64,000 nt of DNA from Kitasatospora sp044457565 (GCF_044457565.1 NZ_JBITGZ010000004.1:301530-365529), one strand, 5' to 3'; numbered from the stretch's first letter, positions 17,216 through 26,078 are shown. Made by a program: numbers and translations. Notes: generated by a model from the sequence alone, not told the origin.

Positions 17216-18190
17216 TCAGGTGTTCCGGCGCGCAGTCAGGGAGTTCAGCAGGGCGGCGCCCCGCTCGGCGTCGTCAACACTGACGGCGAACTCGGCGCCC
17301 TTGCGGGAGCGGACCACCAGGCACTCGCCGCGGCGGAGCATCACGGTCGTGCCCCGGCCGCTCAGTCGGTAGCCCCAGCCGCCCACCTGGGCGGGAGCGC
17401 GGTCCTCGGCGCGTGCGGAGTCGACGTCGTCGAGCGGCCAGTGCCGTACCGGCCAGCCGAGCGGGCCGAAGGCGACGTCCAGACCGTCCGCAGTCACGCG
17501 CGTCTGCACCGACGAGCAGCCGAGTACGACCACCGAGGTGACCGCGAAGGGGGCGGCCAGGGCCCACGGCGCGCCGATCAGGCCGCCGGCCGAGGCGAGA
17601 GCGGCTGCTGCTGCGGCCAGGCCAAGTACCGCGGAGAGCAGGCTGAGCCACGGGTTGGCGGTGCGGGACAGCCAGACCATCCGCTCACCGGCGGGGACGT
17701 CGATCGTGGGCCCGTCGGCCGGTGTTCGGGGTGACGGTCGGGCGCCGCCCCGGCGGCCGGCGAGGTGGCCGAGCAGGCCTGCGGCTGTCGCGGCCCCCAG
17801 GACGAGCACGACGGCGGCGTCGACCGGGGCGGCGTCGCGCCAACTGGGCCGGTCCAGGTTCGCGTGCACGATCGAGGCCTGGGCGCCCGTCAGGAGGGTG
17901 CCGCCGAAGGCCAGCGCCGCGCCGGCCCAGGCCCTTGCCGGGGTGGCGCCCCGCCGGTGGACGACGAGGGCGGCCAGGAGCAGGAGCACCCAGATCAGCC
18001 CGGGGAACAGTGCCGCCGCCCAGAGCGGCATCGAGCCGTCCGGCACCTCGCCCCCCCAGTGCGTGGCCAGCGGTTGCGGCAGTCGGCCGCGGGCGGCCCA
18101 CGGCAGTGCCAGGAGCAGTATCAGGACACCCGCGGACCAGACCGCTGCCCCCCACGCGCCGCCCTTGATCCGATGCACCCGGTCGTTCAC
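17216..18190 (-). CDS. DUF1648 domain membrane protein
   Basis: The GTG at 18190 overlaps the stop codon of the upstream GntR gene (GTGA). The 324-residue product begins with a membrane span and the DUF1648 signature (LPWAARGRLPQPLATHWGGEVPDGSMP), followed by several further hydrophobic spans to about residue 240. A soluble C-terminal PH-like part follows (VTADGLDVAFGPLGWPVRHWPLDDVDSA ... GYRLSGRGTTVMLRRGECLVVRS). GntR/DUF1648 pairs are widespread in Actinobacteria and related to cell-envelope-stress operons of the YtrA type. The biochemical role is not known. Confidence 0.88.
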   Translation of the reverse strand: MNDRVHRIKGGAWGAAVWSAGVLILLLALPWAARGRLPQPLATHWGGEVPDGSMPLWAAALFPGLIWVLLLLAALVVHRRGATPARAWAGAALAFGGTLLTGAQASIVHANLDRPSWRDAAPVDAAVVLVLGAATAAGLLGHLAGRRGGARPSPRTPADGPTIDVPAGERMVWLSRTANPWLSLLSAVLGLAAAAAALASAGGLIGAPWALAAPFAVTSVVVLGCSSVQTRVTADGLDVAFGPLGWPVRHWPLDDVDSARAEDRAPAQVGGWGYRLSGRGTTVMLRRGECLVVRSRKGAEFAVSVDDAERGAALLNSLTARRNT

Positions 18191-18534
18191 GATATCCCCC
18201 TGATCATCTCGATGAGATCGGCCCTGCTGTAGCCGGCGCGCGCCGCGTCGGAGATCAGTTGGCGCGCCCGGTCCAGCAGTTCGGACCGGTGGTCCGCGCC
18301 CGTCGCGACGGTGATCCCGCGGCCTCGGCGGAACTCCAGTACCCCCTCGTCGCGCAGCGTACGAAGCCCGCGCAGGACGGTGTTGGTGTTGACGCCGAGT
18401 GCACGGGACAGGTCCCGTGCGGGCGGCAGTCTGTCGCCCGGTCCGCACTCGCCCTCGGCGATCGCGCGCCGGATCGCACCGGCCACCTGCTCGTGCAGGG
18501 GGCGGGTGTCTCCGATGTCCAGCCTCAGCAGCAT
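18187..18534 (-). CDS. GntR-family (YtrA subfamily) regulator
   Basis: The 115-residue protein has one winged helix (PLHEQVAGAIRRAIAEGECGPGDRLPPARDLSRALGVNTNTVLRGLRTLRDEGVLEFRRGRGITV) and only a short C-terminal tail, the size and layout of YtrA-type GntR proteins. It is the first gene of a two-gene operon with the DUF1648 membrane protein, translationally coupled through GTGA. A short palindrome lies immediately upstream of its start (18536-18554), so it probably represses its own operon. YtrA-type regulators respond to cell-wall-acting compounds in other bacteria, and that is the likeliest signal here. Confidence 0.9.
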   Translation of the reverse strand: MLLRLDIGDTRPLHEQVAGAIRRAIAEGECGPGDRLPPARDLSRALGVNTNTVLRGLRTLRDEGVLEFRRGRGITVATGADHRSELLDRARQLISDAARAGYSRADLIEMIRGIS

Positions 18535-18535
18535 A

Positions 18536-18554
18536 GTGCTAATGAAGATAGCAC
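18536..18554 (-). promoter_or_regulatory. Operator palindrome GTGCTA-N7-TAGCAC
   Basis: A perfect 6-bp inverted repeat with a 7-base AT-rich spacer sits 1 base upstream of the GntR start codon. Its position and symmetry fit an autoregulatory GntR/YtrA operator overlapping a promoter of a nearly leaderless mRNA. Confidence 0.65.
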
Positions 18555-18611
18555 CATGGGATCTCTCGGGTCGCGTGGCCGCCCACGGTGGCCGCGTCGG
18601 GTGGGGTCCGG

Positions 18612-19484
18612 TCAGCGCCGGCAGGTGTAGGTGAAGGAGGCCGCGGCGGTGTGCGGCTGGGGGGCGCGGATCTCGGTGGTGGCCGTGGCCTGCATGGTGC
18701 CCGGACCGTCGAAGGTCCAGCGCAGTACCAGGTCCACCCGGCGCTGCCCGGCCCGCACGGGCTGTACGAGTTCGCCGGAGGCGGTGCCGTCGCTGCGCAG
18801 CCACCGGTAGCGCAGGTCGCCCGCGTTGCCGTTGGTGGTGACGGCCGCCGTGAGTACGGCCGTCCCGCCGCAGGAGGGGCCGGAGGCCGGGTCGGCCGAC
18901 ACGGTGACGCCGGTGACTTCGAGCGGCCGCTCGGAGTGGCAGCGGGTGAGGAAGGCCAGCAGGGTCAGCAGCACGGCCGCCGGCACCAGCCAGCGGGCCG
19001 TGCGGCGCAGGCGCTTGCGCGGCCCGGGCCGCGCGGGCGTGCCGCGCCAGGCCGCAGCCGCCTGCGGCGGCACCCCGGGGCCGAAGCGGCGCACCTCCCG
19101 TTCCCCGCCGGGCGCCGGGTCCGAAGGCGGACTCGGCGGTGCAGCGTCCCACGGGCGGTCGGCGGGCCCGCGCCGGGGGGGTCCGGGCGCGGCGCGCGGG
19201 GTCTCGGCCGGCCGGGTAGTGGCCGGCCCGGTCGTCGCGGGGCCGTCGGAGGACCACGCCGCAGGGTCGAGGAAGGTCGCGCTCATGGCGTCGTCGTCGG
19301 GCGGCACCGGTCTGCCGGGCGACGCGGACCAGCCGGGCGGGACGTGGGCGAGGGGGGCGAGGCCGGCTGGGACGTGGCCTGGCGGGACGGTCCGTGCGCC
19401 GTCGTCGCTGATCCTGACGGTCTCGTCGTCGGAGCCGGGCGCGGGCTCCGGCCCGGGTGTGGGCAGGGGCGTGGGCATGGGCAT
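18612..19484 (-). CDS. Single-span membrane protein with extracytoplasmic Ig-like domain
   Basis: The ATG at 19484 has a ribosome site (GGGGAGA) and gives 290 residues. A long Pro/Ala-rich disordered cytoplasmic region (1-160) precedes a basic stop (GPRKRLRRTAR), one membrane span (WLVPAAVLLTLLAFLTRC, about 165-182) and a roughly 105-residue external beta domain (LEVTGVTVSADPASGPSCGG ... YRWLRSDGTASGE ... AASFTYTCRR) with a likely Cys-Cys pair. It follows the Ser/Thr kinase gene by 32 bp, so the two are co-transcribed. The kinase has a comparable C-terminal external domain. Thr/Ser residues in the disordered region could be kinase targets. No named family was recognised. Confidence 0.75.
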   Translation of the reverse strand: MPMPTPLPTPGPEPAPGSDDETVRISDDGARTVPPGHVPAGLAPLAHVPPGWSASPGRPVPPDDDAMSATFLDPAAWSSDGPATTGPATTRPAETPRAAPGPPRRGPADRPWDAAPPSPPSDPAPGGEREVRRFGPGVPPQAAAAWRGTPARPGPRKRLRRTARWLVPAAVLLTLLAFLTRCHSERPLEVTGVTVSADPASGPSCGGTAVLTAAVTTNGNAGDLRYRWLRSDGTASGELVQPVRAGQRRVDLVLRWTFDGPGTMQATATTEIRAPQPHTAAASFTYTCRR

Positions 19485-19516
19485 CAGGTCTCCCCGAGGT
19501 GTGGCGGACGGCGGGC

Positions 19517-21484
19517 TCAGCCCGGTGCGTAGCAGTCGGGTCCGTACAGCTCCCGGTAGGTGGTCTCCGGGCTGCCGGCCACCGGGCTGGTGGCGATCTG
19601 GAGGCCCCACCGGTACTGCTCGCCGTACTCGCCGAAGATCTGGTGCCTGGTCAGATCGGTACGACCGGTGCCGAGCGTGACGGTCTCCTGGTACACGGTC
19701 TCGTCGGGGGTGCCGCGGCCGGCGTTGTGCTTCCAGGTCAGGGTGAGCCTGGCACCTGGCGAGCCGGAGGTGACGACGGTGATGTCGGCCTCCATGCCGG
19801 TGCGGCCGTAGCAGCGCACCGCCTGGAGGTTCAACGACTTCACCTGCGCGGGCGGCGGTGTGGTGGTTGCCGGTGCGGTGGTGGGTGGCTTGGTGACCGG
19901 GGGCGGCGGCGGTGGGACGGACCGCGTGGAGGTGGGCGATGTGGTGAGCCGCGGCGGGGTGGTGGGCGGCGTGGTGGTCCGGGGCGGAGAAGTCGTCGTC
20001 CGGCCGGGGGAACTCGGTGTCCGGGGCTGCGAACCGCTCGGCGAGGGCGAGGGCGAGGGCGAGGGCGAGGGCGAGAGCGACGGAGACGGCGAAGGCGAGC
20101 GCGAGGGGCCGGGCGAGGTGGGCGGCCGTACGGACGTGGAGCGCGAGGAGGAGGACGTGGGCACGGCGCCACCCGTGGGTCCGTCCACGGGCCCGAGGGT
20201 GGTCGTCGCGCTCGGCACGGAGTCACCCAGTACCGTCCGGCCGGGTCCGTCCCCGGCACCCGCGAGCGCGACCCAGGCCAGCGAGGCCACCGCGAGCAGA
20301 CTCGCCGTCACCCCCACGACCACCTGGGCCCGCCGGGACAACCGTCGGCGGGCCGTCGTCCGCCGGGACAACCGCCGACGCGCGGCCGGTCTTCGGACGG
20401 GGTGGACGACCGAGGCGTCGGCGCCCGGGCTGCCCCGGGCCAGCTCGGTGTGCGCCAGCGCGGTCGCCCCCTGGTCCGACGGGGCGGCCGCGCCGCGCCG
20501 CAGCAGCAGCGCGAGCAGCGCCACCAGGGCGGCCAGATCACCGCGCCCGCGCTCCTCCCACTGCTCGCCGTAGCCGGCGACCGCGGTCTCCTCCAGCATC
20601 GCGAGGAACTGCGCTGCGCCGGGCGGACGGTGCGCCGGGTCCTTGGCGAGGCCGGCCAGGATCAGCGCCCGGACGGGCTGCGGAGCGAGTTCGTCCGGGA
20701 CGCGGTCCCGGGTGTGCTGGACGGCGAGCTCGTGCTGCGAGCGGGCGGTGAAGGGACGCTCGCCCGTGACGCATTCGAAGAAGGTGACGGCTGCGGCGTA
20801 GACGTCCCCGGCCGGTGAGGCCGGCGCCCCGGCCCACATCTCGGGTGCGAGGTAGGCCGGGGTGCCGGAGACGTCACCGTCGTCGCCGGCCGGCACGGCG
20901 ATGCCGAAGTCGACGAGCTTGGAGATGCCCTCCGAGCTGATGAGCACATTGGCCGGCTTGTAGTCGCGGTGGACGACGCCGAGCGCGTGCGCGGCGGCGA
21001 GGCCGAGCAGTGAGCCCTTGAGGACGACCAGGGCCGCCTCGGGCGTGGTCGCCCCCTCGGCGTGCAGCAGGGCGCGCAGGGGGATGCCGTCTACCAGCTC
21101 CATGACGATGGCCGAGTCCTGGCCGCATTCCAGGTACTCGTAGAGCCGGGTGATGTGCGGGCAGTCCACCAGGGCGAGGACCTCGGCCTCCTGACGCAGG
21201 GCGAAGCCCGCCACCGAGGGGAGCAGGTACTTGATCGCGACGGGCGTGTCCGTGGCGTCGTGCCGGGCCTGGACAACCCGCCCGCTGGCGCCGGAACCGA
21301 GTTCGCGCCGGTAGGTGTAGCCGGGGGCCTGCCAGGGTTCGGGGCCGGGCCGGGCGTCCGCCCGGTGGTCGTCGTGATGGTGGCGGTCATGGTGGTCGTT
21401 GCCGGGCTGATGGCTGTCGTGCCTGTGGATCCGGTCGTTCGGGTGGCCGTCGTGTTGCTCCCGCGCGTGCTCGTCCCGCGCCAT
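19517..21484 (-). CDS. Transmembrane Ser/Thr protein kinase (PknB type)
   Basis: The ATG at 21484 follows GGGGGAGC and gives 655 residues. After a His/Asp-rich leader (11-45) comes a full Hanks-type kinase domain: glycine loop LGSGASGRVV, VAIK with Lys85, HRDYKPAN (172-179), DFG (192-194) and YLAPE. Catalysis should therefore be intact. Residues 387-409 form one membrane span. The external part is a Ser-Pro/Thr-Pro wall-spanning stalk with (SP)n repeats, then a compact C-terminal beta domain (about 550-655, LNLQAVRCYGRTG to GPDCYAPG) with two Cys. It is a typical receptor kinase except that no PASTA repeats are present. The neighbouring secreted-domain protein is the likely partner or substrate. 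Confidence 0.93.
   Translation of the reverse strand: MARDEHAREQHDGHPNDRIHRHDSHQPGNDHHDRHHHDDHRADARPGPEPWQAPGYTYRRELGSGASGRVVQARHDATDTPVAIKYLLPSVAGFALRQEAEVLALVDCPHITRLYEYLECGQDSAIVMELVDGIPLRALLHAEGATTPEAALVVLKGSLLGLAAAHALGVVHRDYKPANVLISSEGISKLVDFGIAVPAGDDGDVSGTPAYLAPEMWAGAPASPAGDVYAAAVTFFECVTGERPFTARSQHELAVQHTRDRVPDELAPQPVRALILAGLAKDPAHRPPGAAQFLAMLEETAVAGYGEQWEERGRGDLAALVALLALLLRRGAAAPSDQGATALAHTELARGSPGADASVVHPVRRPAARRRLSRRTTARRRLSRRAQVVVGVTASLLAVASLAWVALAGAGDGPGRTVLGDSVPSATTTLGPVDGPTGGAVPTSSSSRSTSVRPPTSPGPSRSPSPSPSLSPSPSPSPSPSPSGSQPRTPSSPGRTTTSPPRTTTPPTTPPRLTTSPTSTRSVPPPPPPVTKPPTTAPATTTPPPAQVKSLNLQAVRCYGRTGMEADITVVTSGSPGARLTLTWKHNAGRGTPDETVYQETVTLGTGRTDLTRHQIFGEYGEQYRWGLQIATSPVAGSPETTYRELYGPDCYAPG
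20041..20076. repeat. Hexanucleotide tandem repeat (GCGAGG)n inside the kinase gene
   Basis: Six consecutive near-perfect GCGAGG units encode the Ser-Pro-Ser-Pro part of the wall-spanning stalk. Repeat-number changes would keep the frame and alter stalk length by two residues per unit. Confidence 0.8.
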
Positions 21485-22121
21485 CCTGCTCCCCCTCGTG
21501 AGGCGTTGCGCTCGGCCGCTGCGGCCGGCTCCTCGGTGGAGCGGACCGATGCGTTCGACGACATGACGCACCGACAGGTTCCGGTGCGGGAAGGGGACAT
21601 GTGGCCAGGTCGGACGGGTCGTACACGGCCCTCGGGGATCCCGCAGGCCAGGGGTGTTCCCCGGTCGGGACGCCAGTTGGGACGTAGCGGCGCGCGAGAG
21701 GGTCGTGCACCGGCGCTGTCCGCCCTCCGCACTCCTGCGCACCACCGTGTCCGCACCGGAACGAGCCCCCCGGCGGAACTCCCCGGCGTGGTCTCGGGCT
21801 CGGCCGGCGGGCCCGCGACGGGATCAGGCGCAGCGGTGGGTGGACCATGCAGCGGTGGTGCACGGCTGCCGTCGGGGCCGAACGGCGAGCATCCGGCACT
21901 CCGGGGGTTCGGCTGAACCCCCGGAGTGCCGGTGCCTGCGCCTGCGCCGGTGTCTCACGTGACCGCACGGTGACGTGGACCCGCGCATCTCCATCGATCC
22001 CACGCCCGGTCCGATGCCCCGCCAGCCGATGCTCACGTACCCGGCCCGGCCGGCGGCGGATACCGGCCCCGCCGCCGCGCCACCCGCGCACGCACTGCTA
22101 GTTGGTCGGCCGTTACGGAGG
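21485..22121. other. Long intergenic region between kinase and exporter genes
   Basis: About 640 bases hold no gene I can support; the open frames are Arg/Pro/Ala-rich. The notable element is the 18-bp hairpin at 21893-21932. The kinase promoter should lie in its left part. Confidence 0.45.
21893..21932. terminator. Perfect 18-bp hairpin
   Basis: CCGGCACTCCGGGGGTTC (21893-21910) is repeated in exact inverse at 21915-21932 around a GGCT loop. It lies about 190 bp downstream of the exporter gene (minus strand) and is the strongest hairpin in the window. A terminator is the simplest reading. Confidence 0.6.
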
Positions 22122-23657
22122 TCAGTTCGCGTCGCCGGGGGCCTGTGCCGCACCGAGGCGGGTACGGCGGCGCGCGGTCATCGCCCAGGCGGCCGGTACG
22201 GTCGCGGCGAGCAGCGCGCCGGCCGCCCCCAGTGCGTGCTGCGCGCTGAGGCCCGCGGCCTGCCCGGAGCCGTCACCGTTGAGGTAGAGGCCGCCGACGA
22301 TGGCGACGCCGAGCGTGCCGCCGAGTTGCTGGACCGCGTTGAGCAGCCCCGCCGCCGAGCCGGTCTCCTGCGGGTGGATGCGGCGCAGCGCGTCGGTGAA
22401 GAACGGTGGAGTGAACAGGCCCACGCCGAGGCCGGCCAGAGCGAGGGCGAACGGCAGGCCGAGCGGGTAGTGGCCGACGGGCGCGGTCCGGTAGGCGAGG
22501 GCTGCGGCGGCAAGGCCGGCGGCGAGGGTGGCGATGCCGCTGTACAGGACGCGGGTGCCGTAGCGGGGGACGAGGTGGGTGCCGGCGGCCCAGGAGGCGA
22601 CGGCAAGGCCGGCGGACCACGGCAGCAGGGTGAGTCCGGCGGCGAGCGGGCCGGTGTGCAGGCCCAGTTCCAGGTGCAGCACCACGGTGATCATGACGCC
22701 GTTCATGACGGCGAAGAACAGGGTGGAGGTGGCCAGCGCGGCGGGGAAGGTGCGGCCGCGCAGTAGGGACGGCTCGACCAGCGGGGTGCGGCCGGCGGCG
22801 GCCGCGCGGCGCTGGTGGGCGGTGAACACGATCAGGACGAGCGCGCCGAGCGCGGCGGCGGCCCATGCGGTGGCACTCGGCGCGCCGGTGCCGGCGGCGA
22901 GCGGGCACACCAGCAGCGCGGTGCCGGCCATGGCCAGGGCGGTCCCGGTCGGGTCGAGGTGGGGGCGTACGGGGGCGCGGTCCTCGCCCAGGCGCGGGGC
23001 GATGGCCAGGACGACGGCCGCGAGTGGCAGGTTGACCAGGAACACCGCGCGCCAGGAGGTGCCGAACAGGTCGGCGTGGGTGAGCGCGCCGCCCAGGACG
23101 GGGCCGAGGACGGCGGACAGTCCCATGACCGGGCCGATGGTGCCCAGTGCCTTGGGGAGCTCGTCGCCGTCGAACATGGCGCGGATCAGGCCGAACGTCT
23201 GGGGGATGATCAGGGCGGCGGCGGCGCCCTGCGCGGCGCGCAGGCCGATGAGGGCGGCGGCGGTGGGCGCGAGCGCGCAGGCCAGCGAGGCGAGGGCGAA
23301 CGCGGTGACACCGACCCGGAAGACGCGGCGGCGGCCGGCGATGTCGCCGAGGCGGGCGGCGGTGAGCAGACCGAGGGCGAAGGTGAGGGTGTAGGCGGCG
23401 CTGTACCAGGGGATCCCGGTGGCGGGCCCGCCGAGGTCGGCGTGGATGACGGGGCCGGCGACCTGGACGATGGTGGCGTCGAGGAGGTTCATGGCCTCGG
23501 CGGTGAGCAGCGCGATCAGGGCGGTCCACCGCCAGCGGTACGCGGCGGTGGCCGGCCGGTGGGGCGTGGCCGAGGTGTCGTGGGTGGTGTGGCTCGCGGT
23601 GCGGGGGGCGGCGCCCGCTGTGGCGGCGCCGCCGGGCGCGGTGGAGTGCTCGGTCAT
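22122..23657 (-). CDS. DHA2 (EmrB/QacA) family MFS exporter
   Basis: The ATG at 23657 (after GGGGGACCCC) gives 511 residues with about 14 hydrophobic spans. Motifs include NLLDATIVQVAGPVIHADLGG in span 1, motif A GDIAGRRRVF, RAAQGAAAALIIPQTFGLI, and motif C-like GPVMGLSAVLGPVLGGAL typical of proton-coupled antiporters. The His/Thr-rich N-terminal 40 residues are a cytoplasmic tail. It is divergent from a two-domain Lrp regulator with 150 bp between starts, so it is probably an inducible drug or metabolite exporter controlled by that regulator. It is only distantly similar to the exporter at 5.6-7.1 kb. Confidence 0.92.
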   Translation of the reverse strand: MTEHSTAPGGAATAGAAPRTASHTTHDTSATPHRPATAAYRWRWTALIALLTAEAMNLLDATIVQVAGPVIHADLGGPATGIPWYSAAYTLTFALGLLTAARLGDIAGRRRVFRVGVTAFALASLACALAPTAAALIGLRAAQGAAAALIIPQTFGLIRAMFDGDELPKALGTIGPVMGLSAVLGPVLGGALTHADLFGTSWRAVFLVNLPLAAVVLAIAPRLGEDRAPVRPHLDPTGTALAMAGTALLVCPLAAGTGAPSATAWAAAALGALVLIVFTAHQRRAAAAGRTPLVEPSLLRGRTFPAALATSTLFFAVMNGVMITVVLHLELGLHTGPLAAGLTLLPWSAGLAVASWAAGTHLVPRYGTRVLYSGIATLAAGLAAAALAYRTAPVGHYPLGLPFALALAGLGVGLFTPPFFTDALRRIHPQETGSAAGLLNAVQQLGGTLGVAIVGGLYLNGDGSGQAAGLSAQHALGAAGALLAATVPAAWAMTARRRTRLGAAQAPGDAN

Positions 23658-23806
23658 GGGGTCCCCCGTGGGTGTGGTGTGTCGACCTGCGGCCTGCCGG
23701 GCCGTCGTTCGGCCTTTCCGCCTGACCACCACCCTGGCCCCGCCCTGCCGTCTGGTTCCACTCATGTCCGCCAGATCGACGATTTCATCCATCCTGGTCG
23801 GCTACC

Positions 23807-24814
23807 TTGAGGGATGAGCTCGAACTGGACGACCTGGACCGTGGCTTGATCCACGCCCTCCATGTGGAGGCGCGCGCCCCTTTCACCCTCATCGCCGACA
23901 TCCTCGGCTCCTCGACCCAGACGGTGGTCCGCCGTTACCGCCGCCTGCACGCGGAGGGCGGCCTGCGCGTGGTCGCCCTGCCGACCCCGCGCAGCGCCCG
24001 CGCGCACCAGTGGTTCGTCCGCCTGACCGCCGCCACCCGCACCGCCCACGACATCGCGCTCGCGCTGGCCCGCCGCCCTGACACCTCGTGGGTCCGGCTG
24101 ACCTCCGGCGGCACCGAGATCGTCACGATCATCCACGCTGCGCCGAGCGGCCCGGACGCCCACTCCCTCCTGCTGCGCGACATCCCGCGCACTGCCGGCA
24201 TCACCGCGGTCTCCGCGCACTACCTGCTGCACACCTACCTGGGCGGGCCCACCGCATGGCGCGGCCGGGTCGGCACGCTCACCCCCGAACAGGAGGCCCG
24301 GCTGCGCGCCCACGACATCCCGGCCGGCGGCGAGGGCGGAGCCAAGGGTGGAGTCGAGCGTGATGACCCGTACACGCTCACCGATGCCGACCTGCGCCTG
24401 CTGGCCGTGCTGCGCGAGGACGCTCGCGCCAGCTACGCGGACCTGGCCGCCGCGACCGGCTCGACGCCTTCCTCGGTCACCCGCCGCCTGACCGAGCTGC
24501 GTACGCGCTGCGCGCTGTTCTTCGACGTCGACCTCGAACCGGCCCTCCTCGGCGCCACCGTGTCCGCGCTGCTGTGGATGCAGGTCGCCCCCAGCCACCT
24601 CGACGAGGTCGCCACCGCGCTGGCCGCCCACGACGAACTCGCCGTCGTCGCCGCCACCACCGGCCCCACCAACCTGGTCGCCCACGCCCTGTGCCGCGAC
24701 GCGGAGGCCCTGCACCACTACCTGACCCGACGCGTCGCCCTGGACGCCATCACCCGCATCGAGACCGCGCCGGTCCTGCGCACCTACAAGGCCGCCGCCA
24801 CCTTGCGTGGCTGA
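23807..24814 (+). CDS. Lrp/AsnC regulator with two HTH domains
   Basis: The 335-residue protein contains two AsnC-type helix-turn-helix units (LDDLDRGLIHALHVEARAPFTLIADILGSSTQTVVRRYRRL near the start, and LTDADLRLLAVLREDARASYADLAAATGSTPSSVTRRL near residues 190-230), each followed by a RAM-like ligand region. The only in-frame start is a TTG at 23807. An ATG at 23814 in another frame would read MSS and could be native if one base were missing. Double-unit Lrp proteins are common in streptomycetes. It is divergent from the exporter at 22.1-23.7 kb and should regulate it, perhaps in response to the exported compound. Confidence 0.88.
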   Translation: MRDELELDDLDRGLIHALHVEARAPFTLIADILGSSTQTVVRRYRRLHAEGGLRVVALPTPRSARAHQWFVRLTAATRTAHDIALALARRPDTSWVRLTSGGTEIVTIIHAAPSGPDAHSLLLRDIPRTAGITAVSAHYLLHTYLGGPTAWRGRVGTLTPEQEARLRAHDIPAGGEGGAKGGVERDDPYTLTDADLRLLAVLREDARASYADLAAATGSTPSSVTRRLTELRTRCALFFDVDLEPALLGATVSALLWMQVAPSHLDEVATALAAHDELAVVAATTGPTNLVAHALCRDAEALHHYLTRRVALDAITRIETAPVLRTYKAAATLRG

Positions 24815-24967
24815 CGACCCGCCGCCGGCGTCACCACCGCGGGGGACGGCTCGGTCACAGCCATCCTGGCCAGCCGGGTCATCACCGCACAGGCAGGACA
24901 GTGACCACCCAGGAGAAGGAGCCCCCGTCCCCGGGTGCCCCGGCGAGGCGTCGTCAGGGCCGTTGGG

Positions 24968-25402
24968 TCAGGAGCCGTGCGCGGCGCCGCGATCCTCGAT
25001 GAAGTGCTTGAAGCGGCGCAGGTCGCCCCGCACCTGGCGATCGAGTACACCCATCTTGTCAGCGGCCTTCTCCGCGAAACCGGTGGGCTGGAAGTCCATG
25101 GTCATCCTGACGCGCGTGCGGGTCGCGTCGATCGGCTGGAGGGAGACCATGCCGGTGTGCTTCACGCTCCCGCCGCTGGTGCGCCACGCCACGCGCTCGT
25201 CCGGGACCCGTTCGACGATCTCGGTCTCGAACTCACGGGACAACCCGGCGATCTTCGTTCTCCAGTGGGCATGGCGGTCGTCCAACTGCCTGACCTCCTC
25301 CACGCCCTCCATGAACTGCGGGAAGTTCTCGAAGCTCGTCCACTGGTCGTAGACGACGCCGACCGGCACATCCACGTCGATCGACTCCTCCACCCTGCCC
25401 AT
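24968..25402 (-). CDS. SRPBCC-family protein (polyketide cyclase/COQ10-like fold)
   Basis: From the ATG at 25402 the 144-residue product reads MGRVEESIDVDVPVGVVYDQWTSFENFPQFMEGVEEVRQLDDRHAHWRTKIAG..., the START-like SRPBCC fold with its hydrophobic cavity (VYDQW, FPQFM). This subgroup (VEESIDVDVPV-x-x-VYDQWT) is usually annotated as a polyketide cyclase/dehydrase or SRPBCC protein without proven enzymatic activity; lipid or small-ligand binding is likely. It is transcribed away from the histidine kinase gene. Extended in-frame N-termini upstream of 25402 look non-coding. Confidence 0.9.
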   Translation of the reverse strand: MGRVEESIDVDVPVGVVYDQWTSFENFPQFMEGVEEVRQLDDRHAHWRTKIAGLSREFETEIVERVPDERVAWRTSGGSVKHTGMVSLQPIDATRTRVRMTMDFQPTGFAEKAADKMGVLDRQVRGDLRRFKHFIEDRGAAHGS

Positions 25403-25854
25403 CGCTACACCCACCTCCACGCCGCCAAGACGGTCGGTGCGCGAACAGCCTCCCGCGTGGGAGGATCCGCATACAGCACCACCCCTCAATCTCGGCCCTC
25501 CGGCGGGCTACGGCAAACCGGCTCGCCCGACTCGTACGCCTGAATACGCCGGAGAGTCCAGCGGGCTCCGCGACCCCGCCTCCGACATGAGCCTGCCGTC
25601 GGCCAGGCCCGCCCGTCCCGGCTGGGCGGGTGCGCAGTGCGCAGGCCGGAACCGATCTCGGCGATGCCCCTCTCCGAGCCGGGTCGCGCCGGCCGTCCGG
25701 GCCCACCTCGCCGGGGCTCGGCCTCGGGCGCCCCCGAGGACGCTCCGCTCCGGACCACGCCTGCGGCCGTCCGGTCACGCTCGGGGGCCATCCCCCGGCA
25801 GCGTTCGCACGGGGCACTCCTGCGCGCCCCCTCCGGCGGCCTGCTGTATCACCA
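25403..25854. other. Gap without a supported gene
   Basis: About 450 very GC-rich bases separate the SRPBCC gene from the cupin remnant. Open frames on both strands have shadow-like composition. No repeat or box motif was seen. Confidence 0.4.
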
Positions 25855-26013
25855 TCAGTCGACGACGAAGAGCCGGGCACCCTCCCGTGTGCTCGAACGG
25901 TGCGGCTCCATGTCGTTCCCGACCCGGTAGCTGCTGCCCGCCTTGATCGTGACGGCCTCGCCGTTCGCCAGCTCGGTGGTGAGCGTCCCTTCCAGGACCA
26001 GCACATCGCACAG
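25855..26013 (-). pseudogene. C-terminal remnant of a cupin-fold protein
   Basis: Between about 26013 and the stop at 25855 the minus strand reads LCDVLVLEGTLTTEL, GEAVTIKAGSSYRVG and TREGARLFVVD, the last beta strands of a small cupin (DHCW-type family). The N-terminal half with the metal-binding His residues is absent and no start codon precedes it. It lies just upstream of the sensor-kinase gene on the opposite strand. Confidence 0.65.
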
Positions 26014-26078
26014 TGAGCGGTTCGCCCTCCGTGCCCATCTGAGAGAATCGCCCGGCCGGCAACGACGAGGAGGCTCGC

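Noticed and set aside
20041..20076. Possible CRISPR-like array
   Set aside because: It is a simple hexanucleotide repeat inside a Ser-Pro coding stretch, with no spacers.
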